NCBI RefSeq assembly: GCF_014655955.1 | Contig: NZ_BNBO01000036.1 | Location: 20,101-84,100, forward strand | Reading direction: 5' to 3' | Length of the DNA: 64,000 nucleotides | DNA from: Kitasatospora indigofera | GTDB taxonomy: Bacteria > Actinomycetota > Actinomycetes > Streptomycetales > Streptomycetaceae | Shown here: positions 16,320 through 25,143 of the stretch, one piece after another | Numbering within the stretch: position 1 is the stretch's first letter | Layout of the letters: the number at the start of each line of letters is the position of its first letter | Notes under the pieces: model-generated | What the model was told of the DNA's origin: nothing | The model's input: only the letters and a program-made list of their open reading frames with translations | Database searches by the model: none | Program-made: the position numbers and the translations under genes

Positions 16320-17555
16320 ATGCCACTGGCGCTCGTCGCGCTGGCGATCACCGCCTTCGCCATCGGCACCACCGAGTTCGCCGCCATGGGGCTGCTCCCC
16401 CAGGTCGCGGACGACCTCCAGGTCTCCATCCCGCAGGCCGGCTGGCTGATCTCCGCCTACGCGATCGGCGTGGTGATCGGCGCGCCGCTGCTCACCGCGG
16501 CGGCCGCCCGGCTGCCGCGCAAGGCCGTCCTGGTGGGCCTGGCCGCCCTGTTCACGGTGGGCAACCTGCTCTGCGCCGTCGCCCCGAACTTCTGGCTGCT
16601 CGCCGCGGCCCGGCTGGTCACCGGCCTGCCGCACGGCGCGTTCTTCGGGGCCGGCGCGGTGGCGGCCGCCGAACTGGCCGCCCCGCACCTGCGGGCCCGG
16701 GCGGTGGCCGTGATGTTCTCCGGGCTCACCCTCGCCAACGTGGTCGGGGTGCCGGCGGCCACCCTGCTCGGCCAGCAGCTGGGCTGGAGGGCCACCATGC
16801 TCGTCGTGGTCGCCATCGGCACGGCCGGCACCCTGGCCATCGCCCGGCTGGTCCCGCACCTGCCCGCCCCCGAACGGGCCGGGCTGCGCCACGAGCTGAC
16901 GGCCTTCCGCAGCGGGCAGCTCTGGCTCGCCCTGGCCACCGTCGTGTTCGGCTGCGGCGGCTTCTTCGCCTGCTACAGCTACATCACCCCGCTGCTCACC
17001 GAGGTCGCCGGCGTCGGCACCGCCTCGGTCACCGTGGTGCTGGCGCTGTTCGGCGTCGGCATGACCATCGGCAACGTGGTCGGCGGCTACGCGGCCGACC
17101 GGGCGCTGCGGCCGGGCATCTGCGCGTCCTTCGTGCTGCTGGCGCTGACCCTGGCCGCCTTCCCGGTGACGGCCGGGACCGAGTGGTCGGCGGCGCTCAC
17201 GGTCGTCCTGGTCGGCCTGTTCGGCTTCGCCATCGTGCCCGGGGTGCAGACCCTGGTGCTGCAGAAGGCGCGCAACGCGCCGACCCTCGCCTCGGCCACC
17301 GTCCAGGGCGCGTTCAACCTGGCCAACGCGCAGGGGGCGTTCTTCGGCGGGCTGGCGATCGACGCCGGTCTCGGCTGGACGGCGCCGCCGGTGGTCGGCG
17401 CCGGGCTGGCCGGGATCGGCGCGCTGATCGCGGTGCTCGCCTGGACGGCCGACCGCCGGCGTCCCGTCGACACCGCGCCGGCGGGGGCCACCGCCGACGC
17501 CGCCCCCGACGGTGCCCCGGCCGGGGCGGGCCCGGCCGTCGCGCCGGCCCGCTGA
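16320..17555 (+). CDS. MFS exporter (AraJ/DHA1-like)
   Basis: A 411-residue major facilitator with about 12 membrane segments. The first segment LALVALAITAFAIGTTEFAAMGLLP and the motif-C-like stretch resemble the DHA1 drug and arabinose-efflux group (AraJ, YdhP, CmlA-like). The C-terminus is an Ala/Pro-rich tail after the last segment. The ATG at 16320 follows GGGAGA. It probably exports a sugar or drug from the cytoplasm; the substrate cannot be read from sequence. A terminator follows. Confidence 0.9.
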   Translation: MPLALVALAITAFAIGTTEFAAMGLLPQVADDLQVSIPQAGWLISAYAIGVVIGAPLLTAAAARLPRKAVLVGLAALFTVGNLLCAVAPNFWLLAAARLVTGLPHGAFFGAGAVAAAELAAPHLRARAVAVMFSGLTLANVVGVPAATLLGQQLGWRATMLVVVAIGTAGTLAIARLVPHLPAPERAGLRHELTAFRSGQLWLALATVVFGCGGFFACYSYITPLLTEVAGVGTASVTVVLALFGVGMTIGNVVGGYAADRALRPGICASFVLLALTLAAFPVTAGTEWSAALTVVLVGLFGFAIVPGVQTLVLQKARNAPTLASATVQGAFNLANAQGAFFGGLAIDAGLGWTAPPVVGAGLAGIGALIAVLAWTADRRRPVDTAPAGATADAAPDGAPAGAGPAVAPAR

Positions 17556-17572
17556 GACCGCCGGGCGCGCCG

Positions 17573-17609
17573 GGCCGCCGGAGCGGTGCTGCGGGCGGCT
17601 CCGGCGGCC
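17573..17609. terminator. bidirectional terminator between convergent genes
   Basis: A perfect 12-bp stem, GGCCGCCGGAGC (17573-17584) with 17598-17609, has a 13-nt loop and lies between the MFS stop (+) and the gamma-carbonic-anhydrase-like stop (-). Confidence 0.7.
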
Positions 17610-17625
17610 GGGGCGGGCGGCGGGT

Positions 17626-18159
17626 TCAGCCCCGGACCGGTTCGATCCCCCGGTGGGCCTCGGCCAGCAGCCGGTAGCCCTCGCCGTTGGCCTTGATGCC
17701 GGCCAGTTCCTCCTCGCCGACCTCCCGCCGGACCTTGGCGGGCACGCCCGCGACCAGCGAGCCCGGCGGGACCACCATGCCCTGCGGGACGACGGCCCCG
17801 GCGGCCACCAGCGAGCCGGCCCCGATCCGGGCACCGTTCAGCACCGTCGCCCCCATGCCCACCAGGACGTCGTCCTCCACCGTGCAGCCGTGCAGCACCG
17901 CGTTGTGCCCCACCGAGATCCGCTCGCCCAGCAGCAGCGGGAAGCCGGGGTCGGCGTGCAGGGTGCAGTTGTCCTGGATGTTGGTGCCGGCACCGACCGT
18001 GATCGGGCCGGCGTCGCCGCGCAGCACGGCGCCGTACCAGATGCTGACGTCGGCGGCGACGGCCACCGAGCCGACCACCACCGCGTTGGGCGCGACGAAC
18101 ACCGAGGGGTCCAGCCGGGGCACCAGCCCCGCGACCGCGGCGATCAGCGGCTCTGCCAT
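17626..18159 (-). CDS. gamma-carbonic anhydrase-like hexapeptide-repeat protein
   Basis: A 177-residue left-handed beta-helix protein of the gamma-carbonic anhydrase/PaaY/YrdA group. Hexapeptide repeats run through the middle (VFVAPNAVVVGSVAVAADVS, VSIWYGAVLRGD, NIQDNCTLHAD, VGHNAVLHGCTVEDDVLVGMG). Candidate zinc histidines are in TLHAD, SVGHNAVLHG. The family forms metal-binding trimers; many members lack shown anhydrase activity. The ATG at 18157-18159 has AGGAGGAC upstream. Confidence 0.9.
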   Translation of the reverse strand: MAEPLIAAVAGLVPRLDPSVFVAPNAVVVGSVAVAADVSIWYGAVLRGDAGPITVGAGTNIQDNCTLHADPGFPLLLGERISVGHNAVLHGCTVEDDVLVGMGATVLNGARIGAGSLVAAGAVVPQGMVVPPGSLVAGVPAKVRREVGEEELAGIKANGEGYRLLAEAHRGIEPVRG

Positions 18160-18342
18160 GTCTCGTCCTCCTGCTCCGACCGGTGGGCACATGATCGCAC
18201 CGGGGACGGCGGCAGCCGGCAGCAGGTCACCCGGCGGCAGGTCACCGGCGGCGGTAACCGGGACCGGACCACGCGCCCGGGCGGCGCGGGGCTCACGGGA
18301 GCGGGGCCCGGGCTGTCAGGCGCCGGGGCCCCGCCGTCAGGG

Positions 18343-18909
18343 TCAGGCCACCGGGGCCTTCACACGGAGCACCTCGACGAACGCCCGGATCCAGGCCGGG
18401 TGGTCGGGCCAGGCGCGGGCCGAGACGACCACCCCGTCCACCACGGCCTCGCCGTCCACGAACTCGGCCCCGGCCGCCTTCACGTCCGGCTGGAGGGCCG
18501 GGTAGGCCGCGCTGCGCCGGCCGTTCAGCACCCCGGCGGCGGCCGTGATCAGCGGGCCGTGGCAGATCTGCGCGACCGGCTTGTCGGTGTCGAAGAAGTG
18601 CTTGACGATCCGCTGCAGCTCGGGGTTGTTGCGCAGGTATTCCGGGGCGCGGCCGCCCGGAACGACCAGGGCCACGTAGTCGGCCGGGTCCACCTCGTCG
18701 AAGGCCAGGTCGGCCGGCCAGGTGTAGCCGGGCTTCTCGGTGTAGGTGTCGAAGTCGTCCACGAAGTCGTGGACGACGAACTGCAGCCGCTTCCGGGCGG
18801 GCGCCGCGATGTCGACCTGGTACCCCTCCTCCTGCAAGCGCTGGTAGGGGTAGAACACCTCCAGCGACTCCGCCGCGTCACCGGTGACAAGCAGGATCTT
18901 CGATGCCAT
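18343..18909 (-). CDS. DJ-1/PfpI family protein
   Basis: A 188-residue class I glutamine-amidotransferase-like protein of the DJ-1/PfpI superfamily. The nucleophile-elbow cysteine is residue 116 in AQICHGP. The core strands KILLVTGDAAESLEVFYPYQ and ALVVPGGRAPEYLR match the family. The Glu in DAAES may support the reactive cysteine. Members act as deglycase-like, hydratase or chaperone proteins, and the exact activity here is unknown. The start ATG at 18907-18909 is the one giving MASKILLV. Confidence 0.9.
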   Translation of the reverse strand: MASKILLVTGDAAESLEVFYPYQRLQEEGYQVDIAAPARKRLQFVVHDFVDDFDTYTEKPGYTWPADLAFDEVDPADYVALVVPGGRAPEYLRNNPELQRIVKHFFDTDKPVAQICHGPLITAAAGVLNGRRSAAYPALQPDVKAAGAEFVDGEAVVDGVVVSARAWPDHPAWIRAFVEVLRVKAPVA

Positions 18910-19127
18910 CGCTGAGCAAACCTCCATGATCGACCGTCAGACGTGCTGGTGCGCGGCCGGTGACGTCGCCGGCCGTGACGGAGATCAACCTTCCCTACCG
19001 GGACGGGCGCGCGACAGGGCGCACCGGATCACTCGAAGCACGCGGAACCACGGACGCGCCGGGGGCGTGGGGCGCGCGCCCCGTAGAATCCCGCGGCATA
19101 CGCCGCCCCCAGGAGGGATCACCCCAG

Positions 19128-19673
19128 ATGGCATCCCAGCCCGCCTACCTCGTCCTGCCCGGGTACCAGAACTCCGGTCCCGGCCACTGGCAGAGCATCT
19201 GGGAGGGCGAGGACCCCGCCTTCCGCCGGGTGGAGCAGGAGGACTGGGACCACCCGGACCCGGACGCCTGGACCGACGCCCTCCAGCGCGCCGTGGCCGG
19301 CCGGGCGGGCCCGGTGGTGCTGGTCGCCCACAGCCTGGGCTGCACCACGGTGGCCCGCTGGGCCGCCCGCACCCCGTCCGCCGGGAGCTCCGGGGTGCTG
19401 GGCGCCCTGCTGGTGGCCCCGCCCGACGTCGACCGGGCCGACGTGTCCGAGATCGAGGGGTTCCGGCCGGTCGAGCTCCGGCCGCTGCCCTTCCCCAGCA
19501 TCGTGGTCGCCGGCAGCGACGACCCCTGGTGCACCCCGGAGCGCTCGCGCCGGTTCGCCGAGAGCTGGGGCGCCCGGTACGTCGACCTCGGGCCCCGGGG
19601 GCACCTCAACGCCGACTCCGGGCTCGGCTCCTGGCCCGAGGGCCGGGCCCTGCTCGACCTGCTGACCCCCTGA
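19128..19673 (+). CDS. RBBP9/YdeN-type alpha/beta hydrolase
   Basis: A 181-residue serine hydrolase. The opening YLVLPGYQNSGPGHWQSIWE is characteristic of the RBBP9/YdeN family. The triad is readable: Ser69 in AHSLG, Asp in AGSDDPWC and His in RGHLN. It is cytoplasmic and probably an esterase of unknown substrate. The ATG at 19128 is preceded by AGGAGGG. Confidence 0.92.
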   Translation: MASQPAYLVLPGYQNSGPGHWQSIWEGEDPAFRRVEQEDWDHPDPDAWTDALQRAVAGRAGPVVLVAHSLGCTTVARWAARTPSAGSSGVLGALLVAPPDVDRADVSEIEGFRPVELRPLPFPSIVVAGSDDPWCTPERSRRFAESWGARYVDLGPRGHLNADSGLGSWPEGRALLDLLTP

Positions 19674-19678
19674 CGCCC

Positions 19679-19710
19679 GGCCGCCCGGCCGCCCGGCCGC
19701 CCGGCCGCCC
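19679..19710. repeat. 8-bp tandem repeat, four copies
   Basis: GGCCGCCC is repeated four times exactly, immediately after the hydrolase stop codon. This slippage-prone tract probably has no coding role. Confidence 0.85.
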
Positions 19711-19738
19711 GAGCACGCAGCGGCTGCCCGGGTACCCA

Positions 19739-19774
19739 CCGGCTGCCCGACCGCACACCGGGGCGGGCAGCCGG
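19739..19774. terminator. bidirectional hairpin between convergent genes
   Basis: An 11-bp perfect stem, CCGGCTGCCCG (19739-19749) with 19764-19774, lies between the hydrolase (+) and the small membrane protein (-). Confidence 0.65.
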
Positions 19775-19794
19775 GGCCCCGCCGGACGGCGGCC

Positions 19795-20106
19795 TCAGGA
19801 CGGGCCGAAGGCGTACCCCGCGAGAGCGGCCACCAGCGCGTTGGCGGCCGCCCCCGCCGCCGAGGCCGCGAAGAACCGCTCCCCCGCCGTCCGCTCCGGG
19901 AGCGGCCACAGCACCGTCGCCACCAGGAACCCCGGCATCGTCCAGAGCACCAGCGTCCCGCGCCGGCCCGCCCCGGCCGAGCCGCGTCCCCGCTCCGCTT
20001 CGCGGCCGGCGCCGACCGTCAGCAACAGGTATCCCGCGAGGTAACCGGTCACCGGACCGGCACCGGCGAGGAGGGCGAGCATGCTGTGCGACATGCCCGT
20101 CATCAT
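19795..20106 (-). CDS. small membrane protein, function unknown
   Basis: A 103-residue protein with three predicted membrane segments: MLALLAGAGPVTGYLAGYLL, VLWTMPGFLVATVLWPL and a C-terminal Ala-rich helix ending AGYAFGPS. A charged Arg/Glu/Gly loop lies between the first two. Starts at 20106, 20103 or 20094 (MSHSML) are all possible; none has a strong ribosome site. No family is recognised. Confidence 0.55.
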   Translation of the reverse strand: MMTGMSHSMLALLAGAGPVTGYLAGYLLLTVGAGREAERGRGSAGAGRRGTLVLWTMPGFLVATVLWPLPERTAGERFFAASAAGAAANALVAALAGYAFGPS

Positions 20107-20318
20107 CCCGGGCCCGGCGGCCCGGCGCCTGAGTACGGGTACTCACCTCGGGCGCAGGCCGGGTCCACGGGCCCGGCGCCCGGTCGGTGGCGGGCGAAGG
20201 ACCGGTGTGCGCGGCGGCGGCCGATCTTCTCCCGCCGTTCGTCGGGCGGCCACCCGGTGAGCCTCCGGCCCTCCTAGTCTGCGGGCGACACCGACAACAG
20301 CGCGGACAGGGAGCATCC

Positions 20319-21596
20319 ATGACGGACCGCCCGATCAGTGGCACCGGCAGTCACGGCGACGAGACCTACGCGGCGGCGAGCGGCGGCGGGCCCGCGGGGG
20401 CCTCGCGCCGCGGCTTCCTGCGGGCCGCCGGAGCGGTCGGGCTCGGCACCGTCGCGGTGGGCGCGGCCGGCGCCGGGGAGGCCGCCGCGGCCCCCGCCGA
20501 CAGCTCCGACGGCGAGGGGGCGCGCGCCGCCGGCACCACCCCGCCGGTCCGCACCGGCACCGGTCTCGACCGGCTCCCGCACCCGCTGGTGATCGGCCAC
20601 CGCGGGGCCAGCGGCTACCGCCCCGAGCACACCCTCGGCTCGTACGAACTCGCCCTGCAGCTCGGCGCCGACGTGATCGAGCAGGACCTGGTGCCGACCA
20701 AGGACGGCCAGCTCGTCGTCCGGCACGAGAACAACATCGCGGAGACCACCGACGTCGCGGACCACCCGGAGTTCGCCGCCCGCAGGACCACGAAGACCAT
20801 CGACGGCCAGAGCCTGACCGGCTGGTTCACCGAGGACTTCACGCTCGCCGAACTGCGCACCCTGCGGGCCAAGGAGCGACTGCCGCAGCAGCGCCAGCGC
20901 AACACGCTGTACGACGGCCGGTGGCCGGTCCCGACCTTCCGCGACGTGATCGACTTCGCCGAGAAGCGCTCGCGCACGCTCGGGCGGGACGTCTGGCTGT
21001 ACGTCGAGACCAAGCACCCCAGCTACTTCCGCTCGATCGGCCTCCCGCTGGAGGAGCGGCTCGCCGCCGAACTGCGTCGCGCCGGACTGGCGGGCCGGCG
21101 CGGCCGGGCGATCCTGCAGTCCTTCGAGCCGAGCAGCCTGCAGCGCCTCGCCCAGCTGGTCGAGAACCCCCGGGTCCAGCTGCTGGGCGACGCCGCCTCC
21201 CGGCCGTACGACTTCGTGCTCGCCGGGGACACCCGCAAGGTGGCCGACCTGGTCACCCCCGCCGGGCTGAAGTGGATCGCCTCCTTCGCGCACGGCATCG
21301 GCCCGACCACCCAGCTGATCGCCCCGGTGGACGCCACCGGCAAGCTGCAGCCGCCGACCACCCTGGTGCCCGACGCCCACCGGGCGGGCCTGGTGCTGCA
21401 CCCCTACACCGTGCGCAACGAGAACGGCTTCCTGCCGGTGGACCACCGGCGCGGCACCGACCCGGCGGCGTACGGGGACGCCCTCGGCTGGTCCACGTAC
21501 CTGTACGAGCAGGGCGTGGACGGGTTCTTCACCGACCAGAGCGACACCGCGGTGCTCGCCCGGGCCGACTTCTGGGCCTCGCGCGGCGTGCACTGA
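20319..21596 (+). CDS. Tat-exported glycerophosphodiester phosphodiesterase
   Basis: A 425-residue secreted enzyme that hydrolyses glycerophosphodiesters to glycerol 3-phosphate and an alcohol, probably for phosphate or carbon scavenging outside the cell. The N-terminus has a twin-arginine signal (SRRGFLRAAGAVGLGTVAVG). The catalytic core begins VIGHRGASGYRPEHT; IEQDLVPTKDGQLVVRHE carries metal-binding acidic residues. The later part (FADQ-like DGFFTDQSD) matches GlpQ-type enzymes. The ATG at 20319 is chosen by position of the signal. A strong terminator follows. Confidence 0.93.
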   Translation: MTDRPISGTGSHGDETYAAASGGGPAGASRRGFLRAAGAVGLGTVAVGAAGAGEAAAAPADSSDGEGARAAGTTPPVRTGTGLDRLPHPLVIGHRGASGYRPEHTLGSYELALQLGADVIEQDLVPTKDGQLVVRHENNIAETTDVADHPEFAARRTTKTIDGQSLTGWFTEDFTLAELRTLRAKERLPQQRQRNTLYDGRWPVPTFRDVIDFAEKRSRTLGRDVWLYVETKHPSYFRSIGLPLEERLAAELRRAGLAGRRGRAILQSFEPSSLQRLAQLVENPRVQLLGDAASRPYDFVLAGDTRKVADLVTPAGLKWIASFAHGIGPTTQLIAPVDATGKLQPPTTLVPDAHRAGLVLHPYTVRNENGFLPVDHRRGTDPAAYGDALGWSTYLYEQGVDGFFTDQSDTAVLARADFWASRGVH

Positions 21597-21647
21597 GCCA
21601 CGCTCCGGCACGGGGCCCGCTCCTGCACGGGTCCCGTTCCGGCCCGG

Positions 21648-21683
21648 GCCCGGGGGCGGTCGTCGACCGCTCCCCGGGCTTTT
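21648..21683 (+). terminator. intrinsic terminator of the phosphodiesterase gene
   Basis: The stem combines GCCCGGGG (21648-21655) with 21672-21679 and an inner perfect palindrome GCGGTCG-T-CGACCGC (21656-21670), with one bulged T. TTTT follows at 21680-21683. It is among the most canonical terminators in the window. Confidence 0.85.
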
Positions 21684-21747
21684 CCCGTCCGGGCACGGCC
21701 GCGCCGGGACGGAAGGTGGCCCGGCCCCGCCGCCGACGGGCCCGCCG

Positions 21748-23133
21748 TCAGCCGATCCCGGGTGCGAGGGCCGCCGCGATCACCAACTCCTCCACCCCGT
21801 AGAGGAATCGCTCCATGTCGGAACGCGGGAGGACGGCGCTGTCGGCGGTCATCGAGAGTTCCAGTGCGCCCGGCGCCCGGACGGCGTCCAGGGCGTAGCT
21901 GACGTTGGCGCGCGGCGCGAACTCGACCGGCCAGCTCAGCGTGGTGCGTGACCTCTCCCGGTCCAGCGGCCCGGCCGGCGCGCCCTGCTCGGCCCCGGCC
22001 CCCGGCTCCGCCGGCATCAGGTCGCGGGTGTCGTTGAAGAAGCACGAGCGGTCGGCCACCACGCCGTCCCGCTCCGCGAGGACCGCGATGTCCTGGTCCA
22101 GCAGCCGCTTGTCGTAGTAGGCGCTGCGGTAGGTGGCCAGCGACGCGGCGTGGGTGCGGCGCAGCACATCGGTGAACTCGCCACCGGCGTCCGGCAGCCG
22201 GAAGAGCCCTTCGGCCGCCACCGTGCTCACCGCGTGCGCGAGGCCGGGCAGGAAGCGGTTGTTGACCACGACCTGGAGCAGCGCGTCCGGCGCCCCGGAG
22301 AGCCGGGCCGTCATCGCCGAGGCGGCCGCGAGCAGGACGGAGGAGGGGCTCACCCGGTGGCCGGCCGCCACCATCGGCACGGCCCTGGCCAGCGCCGGGG
22401 AGTTCAGCACCGCGTTGGGGAAGGGCTTCGCGGCCGCACCGGGTGCGGAGGCCGCGGGCACCGGGAAGAGCCGCTCGGGGCCGAGGGCCAGCTTGCGCTG
22501 CCAGTGCTGCCGGGCGGCGGCGTCGCGACGGCGGCCGCGGTCACCGGCCTGGAAGGCGGCCTCGTCGAGCGGCTGGAGGGCCGGGAACCGTTCGCCGAGC
22601 GCCTGCGGGGTGTCGCCGAGCACGATCGCGGTGAGGTCGGTCGCCAGTCGGCGCAGGCCCCAGGCGTCGGCCGCGGTGTGGGACAGCACGAAGGCCAGGT
22701 GGCGGACCAGGCCGCCGGACTCGACCAGTCCGACCCGCAGCGGCCATTCCCGGGCGACGTCGAAGGGCTGCCCGGCCAGCTCGGCGAGCTGCTGCCGGCC
22801 GGCGGCGGCCTGCTCGCCGTCGGCGCACTGCCGGACGTGGACGGTGAGCCGGCCGGCCCCGTCGACGGTCTGGCGCAGCCGCCCGTCGTCGTCCTGGGTC
22901 AGCCGGGTGTGCAGGGAGTCGTGCAGTTCGAGCAGTTGCCCGAGGGCGTCGAGGACGGGGGCCAGGGGTACGCCCGGGTCCACCGGGGCGGCCAGGGAGA
23001 CGTTGTACCGGGGAGCGTCGGCGGGGCCGAGGGCCCGGACGGTGTCCCAGATCGCCTGCTGGCCCCAGGTGGCCGGGCCGGTGCCGGAGCGGCCGGCCGG
23101 GAGGCCGATCTCCAGCTGTCGAGTCGTGCTCAC
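21748..23133 (-). CDS. stand-alone condensation-domain protein
   Basis: A 461-residue protein with the fold of an NRPS condensation domain but no adenylation, carrier or thioesterase domain, and none next door. The N-terminal part has ATWGQQAIWDTVRALGP; the active-site region reads SHTAADAW (151-158). The usual HHxxxDG is therefore altered to SHxxxDA, keeping the second His and the Asp. GTG at 23131-23133 is the start; the frame upstream codes for a repeat-rich leader with no similarity. It could be an acyltransferase acting on a carrier protein elsewhere, or have a non-NRPS role. No operon partner. Confidence 0.82.
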   Translation of the reverse strand: MSTTRQLEIGLPAGRSGTGPATWGQQAIWDTVRALGPADAPRYNVSLAAPVDPGVPLAPVLDALGQLLELHDSLHTRLTQDDDGRLRQTVDGAGRLTVHVRQCADGEQAAAGRQQLAELAGQPFDVAREWPLRVGLVESGGLVRHLAFVLSHTAADAWGLRRLATDLTAIVLGDTPQALGERFPALQPLDEAAFQAGDRGRRRDAAARQHWQRKLALGPERLFPVPAASAPGAAAKPFPNAVLNSPALARAVPMVAAGHRVSPSSVLLAAASAMTARLSGAPDALLQVVVNNRFLPGLAHAVSTVAAEGLFRLPDAGGEFTDVLRRTHAASLATYRSAYYDKRLLDQDIAVLAERDGVVADRSCFFNDTRDLMPAEPGAGAEQGAPAGPLDRERSRTTLSWPVEFAPRANVSYALDAVRAPGALELSMTADSAVLPRSDMERFLYGVEELVIAAALAPGIG

Positions 23134-23227
23134 GGTGGACGTCTCCGATTCGCGGGTCCGGGCGGGTACTTGGGGTGCGGACGAGCAGCCGGCCACGGCG
23201 GGCCGGCGGATGCCGGTGTGCGCGGCG

Positions 23228-23295
23228 TCGGTGGGCGTGCAGGGTCGGTGGGTTTACGGGGTCGGTGGGCCTGCGGGGTCGGTGTGCCTGCGCGG
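23228..23295. repeat. 17-bp tandem repeat, four copies
   Basis: Four head-to-tail units of the form TCGGTGGGCCTGCGGGG (23228-23244, 23245-23261, 23262-23278, 23279-23295) differ at a few positions. They lie 95 nt upstream of the condensation-domain gene, in its 5' region. The rest of 23134-23544 holds a palindromic box but no gene. Confidence 0.8.
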
Positions 23296-23458
23296 CCCGC
23301 CCGGCCGCCGGGTGCGGGGCCCGGGGTGCTCCGGCGCCGGGCTGCCGCCCGGTGCTCCGGATCGCGGAGCCGGCGGCGGAGCGGGTGGGACGCGGTGGGT
23401 CCCGCGGTGCACCGGTGACGGGGGCGACGCCGTGCCGCCGTCGGCCTCGCACGAGTGT

Positions 23459-23480
23459 GACGTACGGTGCGCCGCACGTC
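23459..23480. promoter_or_regulatory. imperfect 22-bp palindrome, candidate operator
   Basis: GACGT...ACGTC arms around CGG-GCG-CCG pair at 9 of 11 positions. It sits in the gap between the propeller-like gene and the condensation-domain gene, the place expected for a promoter of the latter. The shape fits a TetR- or GntR-type site, but no such regulator is nearby. Confidence 0.4.
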
Positions 23481-23544
23481 GAGCCTAGGCGCCGGACCCG
23501 GCCGGACTCTCCCGACGCTCCGTCAGGAGTCTTTGCGCGCAGAC

Positions 23545-24609
23545 TCAGTCGCCGCGGCGCTTCTTCCGCGCGCCCGCGAGCACGACGCCGCCGACGACCA
23601 GCGCCAGGACCAGCAGGCCGCGGCCGGAGACCTTGTCGTCATCGCTCTTGCCGCCCGAGGCTTCAGCGCTCCCCGGGGTGGCGGGAGTTGTGCCGCCGGC
23701 GGGGGCCGGGGCGGCGGACGGGGAGCCGGTCGGGCGGACGCTGTAAGGGAGTTGGGAGTCCTTCAGCGGCACCGGGGAGACGGGGCTGTCCTTGCCCTCG
23801 CTGCCGAACAGCACCGTGCGGCCGTCGGCGGTGAAGGTGACCGACTCACCCTGCCGCTGGAACGGCAGGTCCACCGGGCCGAGCAGTTCGGGCGCGGCGT
23901 CCTGCCAGCGGTAGAGGTTGGCCCAGAAGTAGCCGCGCAGCACCAGCCGGGTACCGTCCGGGGAGAAGGCGCCGTCGGTGACCCACGGGACCTCCGCCAC
24001 CTTGCGGAAGGTGTTGACCGCCGTCGCCGAGAGCGTCTCGGGGCCCTGGTAGAGGTTGCCGCCGTGCTCGCGCTTGCTGGCGATGTAGACCCGGCCGGTG
24101 ACCGGGTGGACCATCAGCGCCTCGGCGTTGCGCGGCCCGTCCTCGTAGTGGACGCGGTAGCGGACGGCGTCGACGGTCTGGTCCCGCAGGTCCTTCGGCT
24201 CGGCGAAGGCGTAGATCCACACCTCGGGCCAGCTGCCGTTCAGGTTGTCGCCGATGTCGGCGGCGTAGAGCCGGCCGTCCGGGCCGAGCGAGATCGCCTC
24301 GACGTCCCGCGGCTTCACCCCGCGCAGGGTGATCGTCGCCACGGTGCGGCCGGTGGAGTCGACGCCGTAGACGTACGGGCCGTCGTCGCTGTCGTTGTGC
24401 GTCCAGTAGACGCCCGGGTGGGCGGTGCTGGCCGCCAGGCCGCTGGACTCGGTGATCCGCGGGTCGGCGATGGTGAACTGGTGCACGCCGTCCGCGGCGA
24501 GGGCGGGCGGTGCCGTCGCGCCGAGGGCGACGACGACGGCCGCCAGCGCCGTCGCGCAGGCCCGCGGCAGCCGGCGCCCCGCGAAGTCTCCCGTGTTCGA
24601 TCGCACCAC
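23545..24609 (-). CDS. secreted, C-terminally anchored propeller-like protein
   Basis: A protein of about 354 residues. The N-terminus is a signal peptide (ALAAVVVALGATAPPALAA). The body has repeated blade-like motifs (YWTHNDSDDGPYVYGVDSTG, DGRLYAADIGDN, GRVYIASKREHGGNLYQG, GAFSPDGTRLVLRG). A Ser/Pro/Ala linker follows, then a membrane helix (GLLVLALVVGGVVLAGA) with basic tail RKKRRGD, so it is probably displayed on the cell surface. GTG at 24607-24609 (or the next GTG) is the likely start, but the ribosome site is weak. The function is unknown. Confidence 0.8.
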   Translation of the reverse strand: MVRSNTGDFAGRRLPRACATALAAVVVALGATAPPALAADGVHQFTIADPRITESSGLAASTAHPGVYWTHNDSDDGPYVYGVDSTGRTVATITLRGVKPRDVEAISLGPDGRLYAADIGDNLNGSWPEVWIYAFAEPKDLRDQTVDAVRYRVHYEDGPRNAEALMVHPVTGRVYIASKREHGGNLYQGPETLSATAVNTFRKVAEVPWVTDGAFSPDGTRLVLRGYFWANLYRWQDAAPELLGPVDLPFQRQGESVTFTADGRTVLFGSEGKDSPVSPVPLKDSQLPYSVRPTGSPSAAPAPAGGTTPATPGSAEASGGKSDDDKVSGRGLLVLALVVGGVVLAGARKKRRGD

Positions 24610-24701
24610 CGGACGATCATCGCACGGCCGGTGCGGCGGCACGGAGCCGTCCGGCGATCCGGGGCCCGGCCGCTGCCCGCCCGGCCGACGGGGGCGGGCG
24701 C

Positions 24702-25001
24702 TCAGCCGCCGGCCGCCAGGTGGCGCTCCACGGTCGCCACCTTCGCCGTGAGCCCGTCGGTCACGCCCGCCCGGTCGTCGATCTTGATCACGGTGCTGAC
24801 CCGGCCGCTGTAGGCCTTGACGGCGTCGATCGCGTCCCGGACGACCGGCATCACCTCGTCCCACTCCCCCTCGATGCTGGTGAACATCGCGTCCGTCCGG
24901 TTGGGCAGGCCGCTCGCCCGCACCACCTTCACCGCGGCGGCGACGGCCTCACCGACGTCCTCGCCGATGCCCAGCGGGGTGACCGAGAATGCTGCGATCA
25001 C
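24702..25001 (-). CDS. MTH1187-type thiamine-binding protein
   Basis: A 99-residue protein of the MTH1187/YkoF-like superfamily, which forms ferredoxin-like dimers that bind thiamine or a related ligand. Typical features are MIAAFSVTPLGIGEDVGEAV, TDAMFTSIEGEWDEVMPVVRDA and VSTVIKIDDR. The ATG follows AAGGAGGAG. No thiamine gene adjoins it. Confidence 0.88.
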   Translation of the reverse strand: MIAAFSVTPLGIGEDVGEAVAAAVKVVRASGLPNRTDAMFTSIEGEWDEVMPVVRDAIDAVKAYSGRVSTVIKIDDRAGVTDGLTAKVATVERHLAAGG

Positions 25002-25111
25002 GCTTCTCCTCCTTCGTCAGGGCCCCGCACCCGGGGCAGCACGAAACTACCCGGGCCGGGCCGCCCGGCGGAGCCCCCGCACCGGTCGGCCGCTTCGGCG
25101 CCCGCGCCTGA

Positions 25112-25142
25112 CCGTACGCGCCCGGGGCCCGGCCGCGTACGG
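25112..25142 (-). terminator. hairpin after the putative metallopeptidase
   Basis: CCGTACGCG (25112-25120) pairs with 25134-25142 over 9 bp, and the G+C loop may pair further. It abuts the stop codon of the metallopeptidase gene. Confidence 0.6.
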
Positions 25143-25143
25143 G

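Noticed and set aside
19679..19710. GGCCGCCC tandem repeat as a CRISPR-like array
   Set aside because: Contiguous 8-bp units without spacers: a simple tandem repeat.
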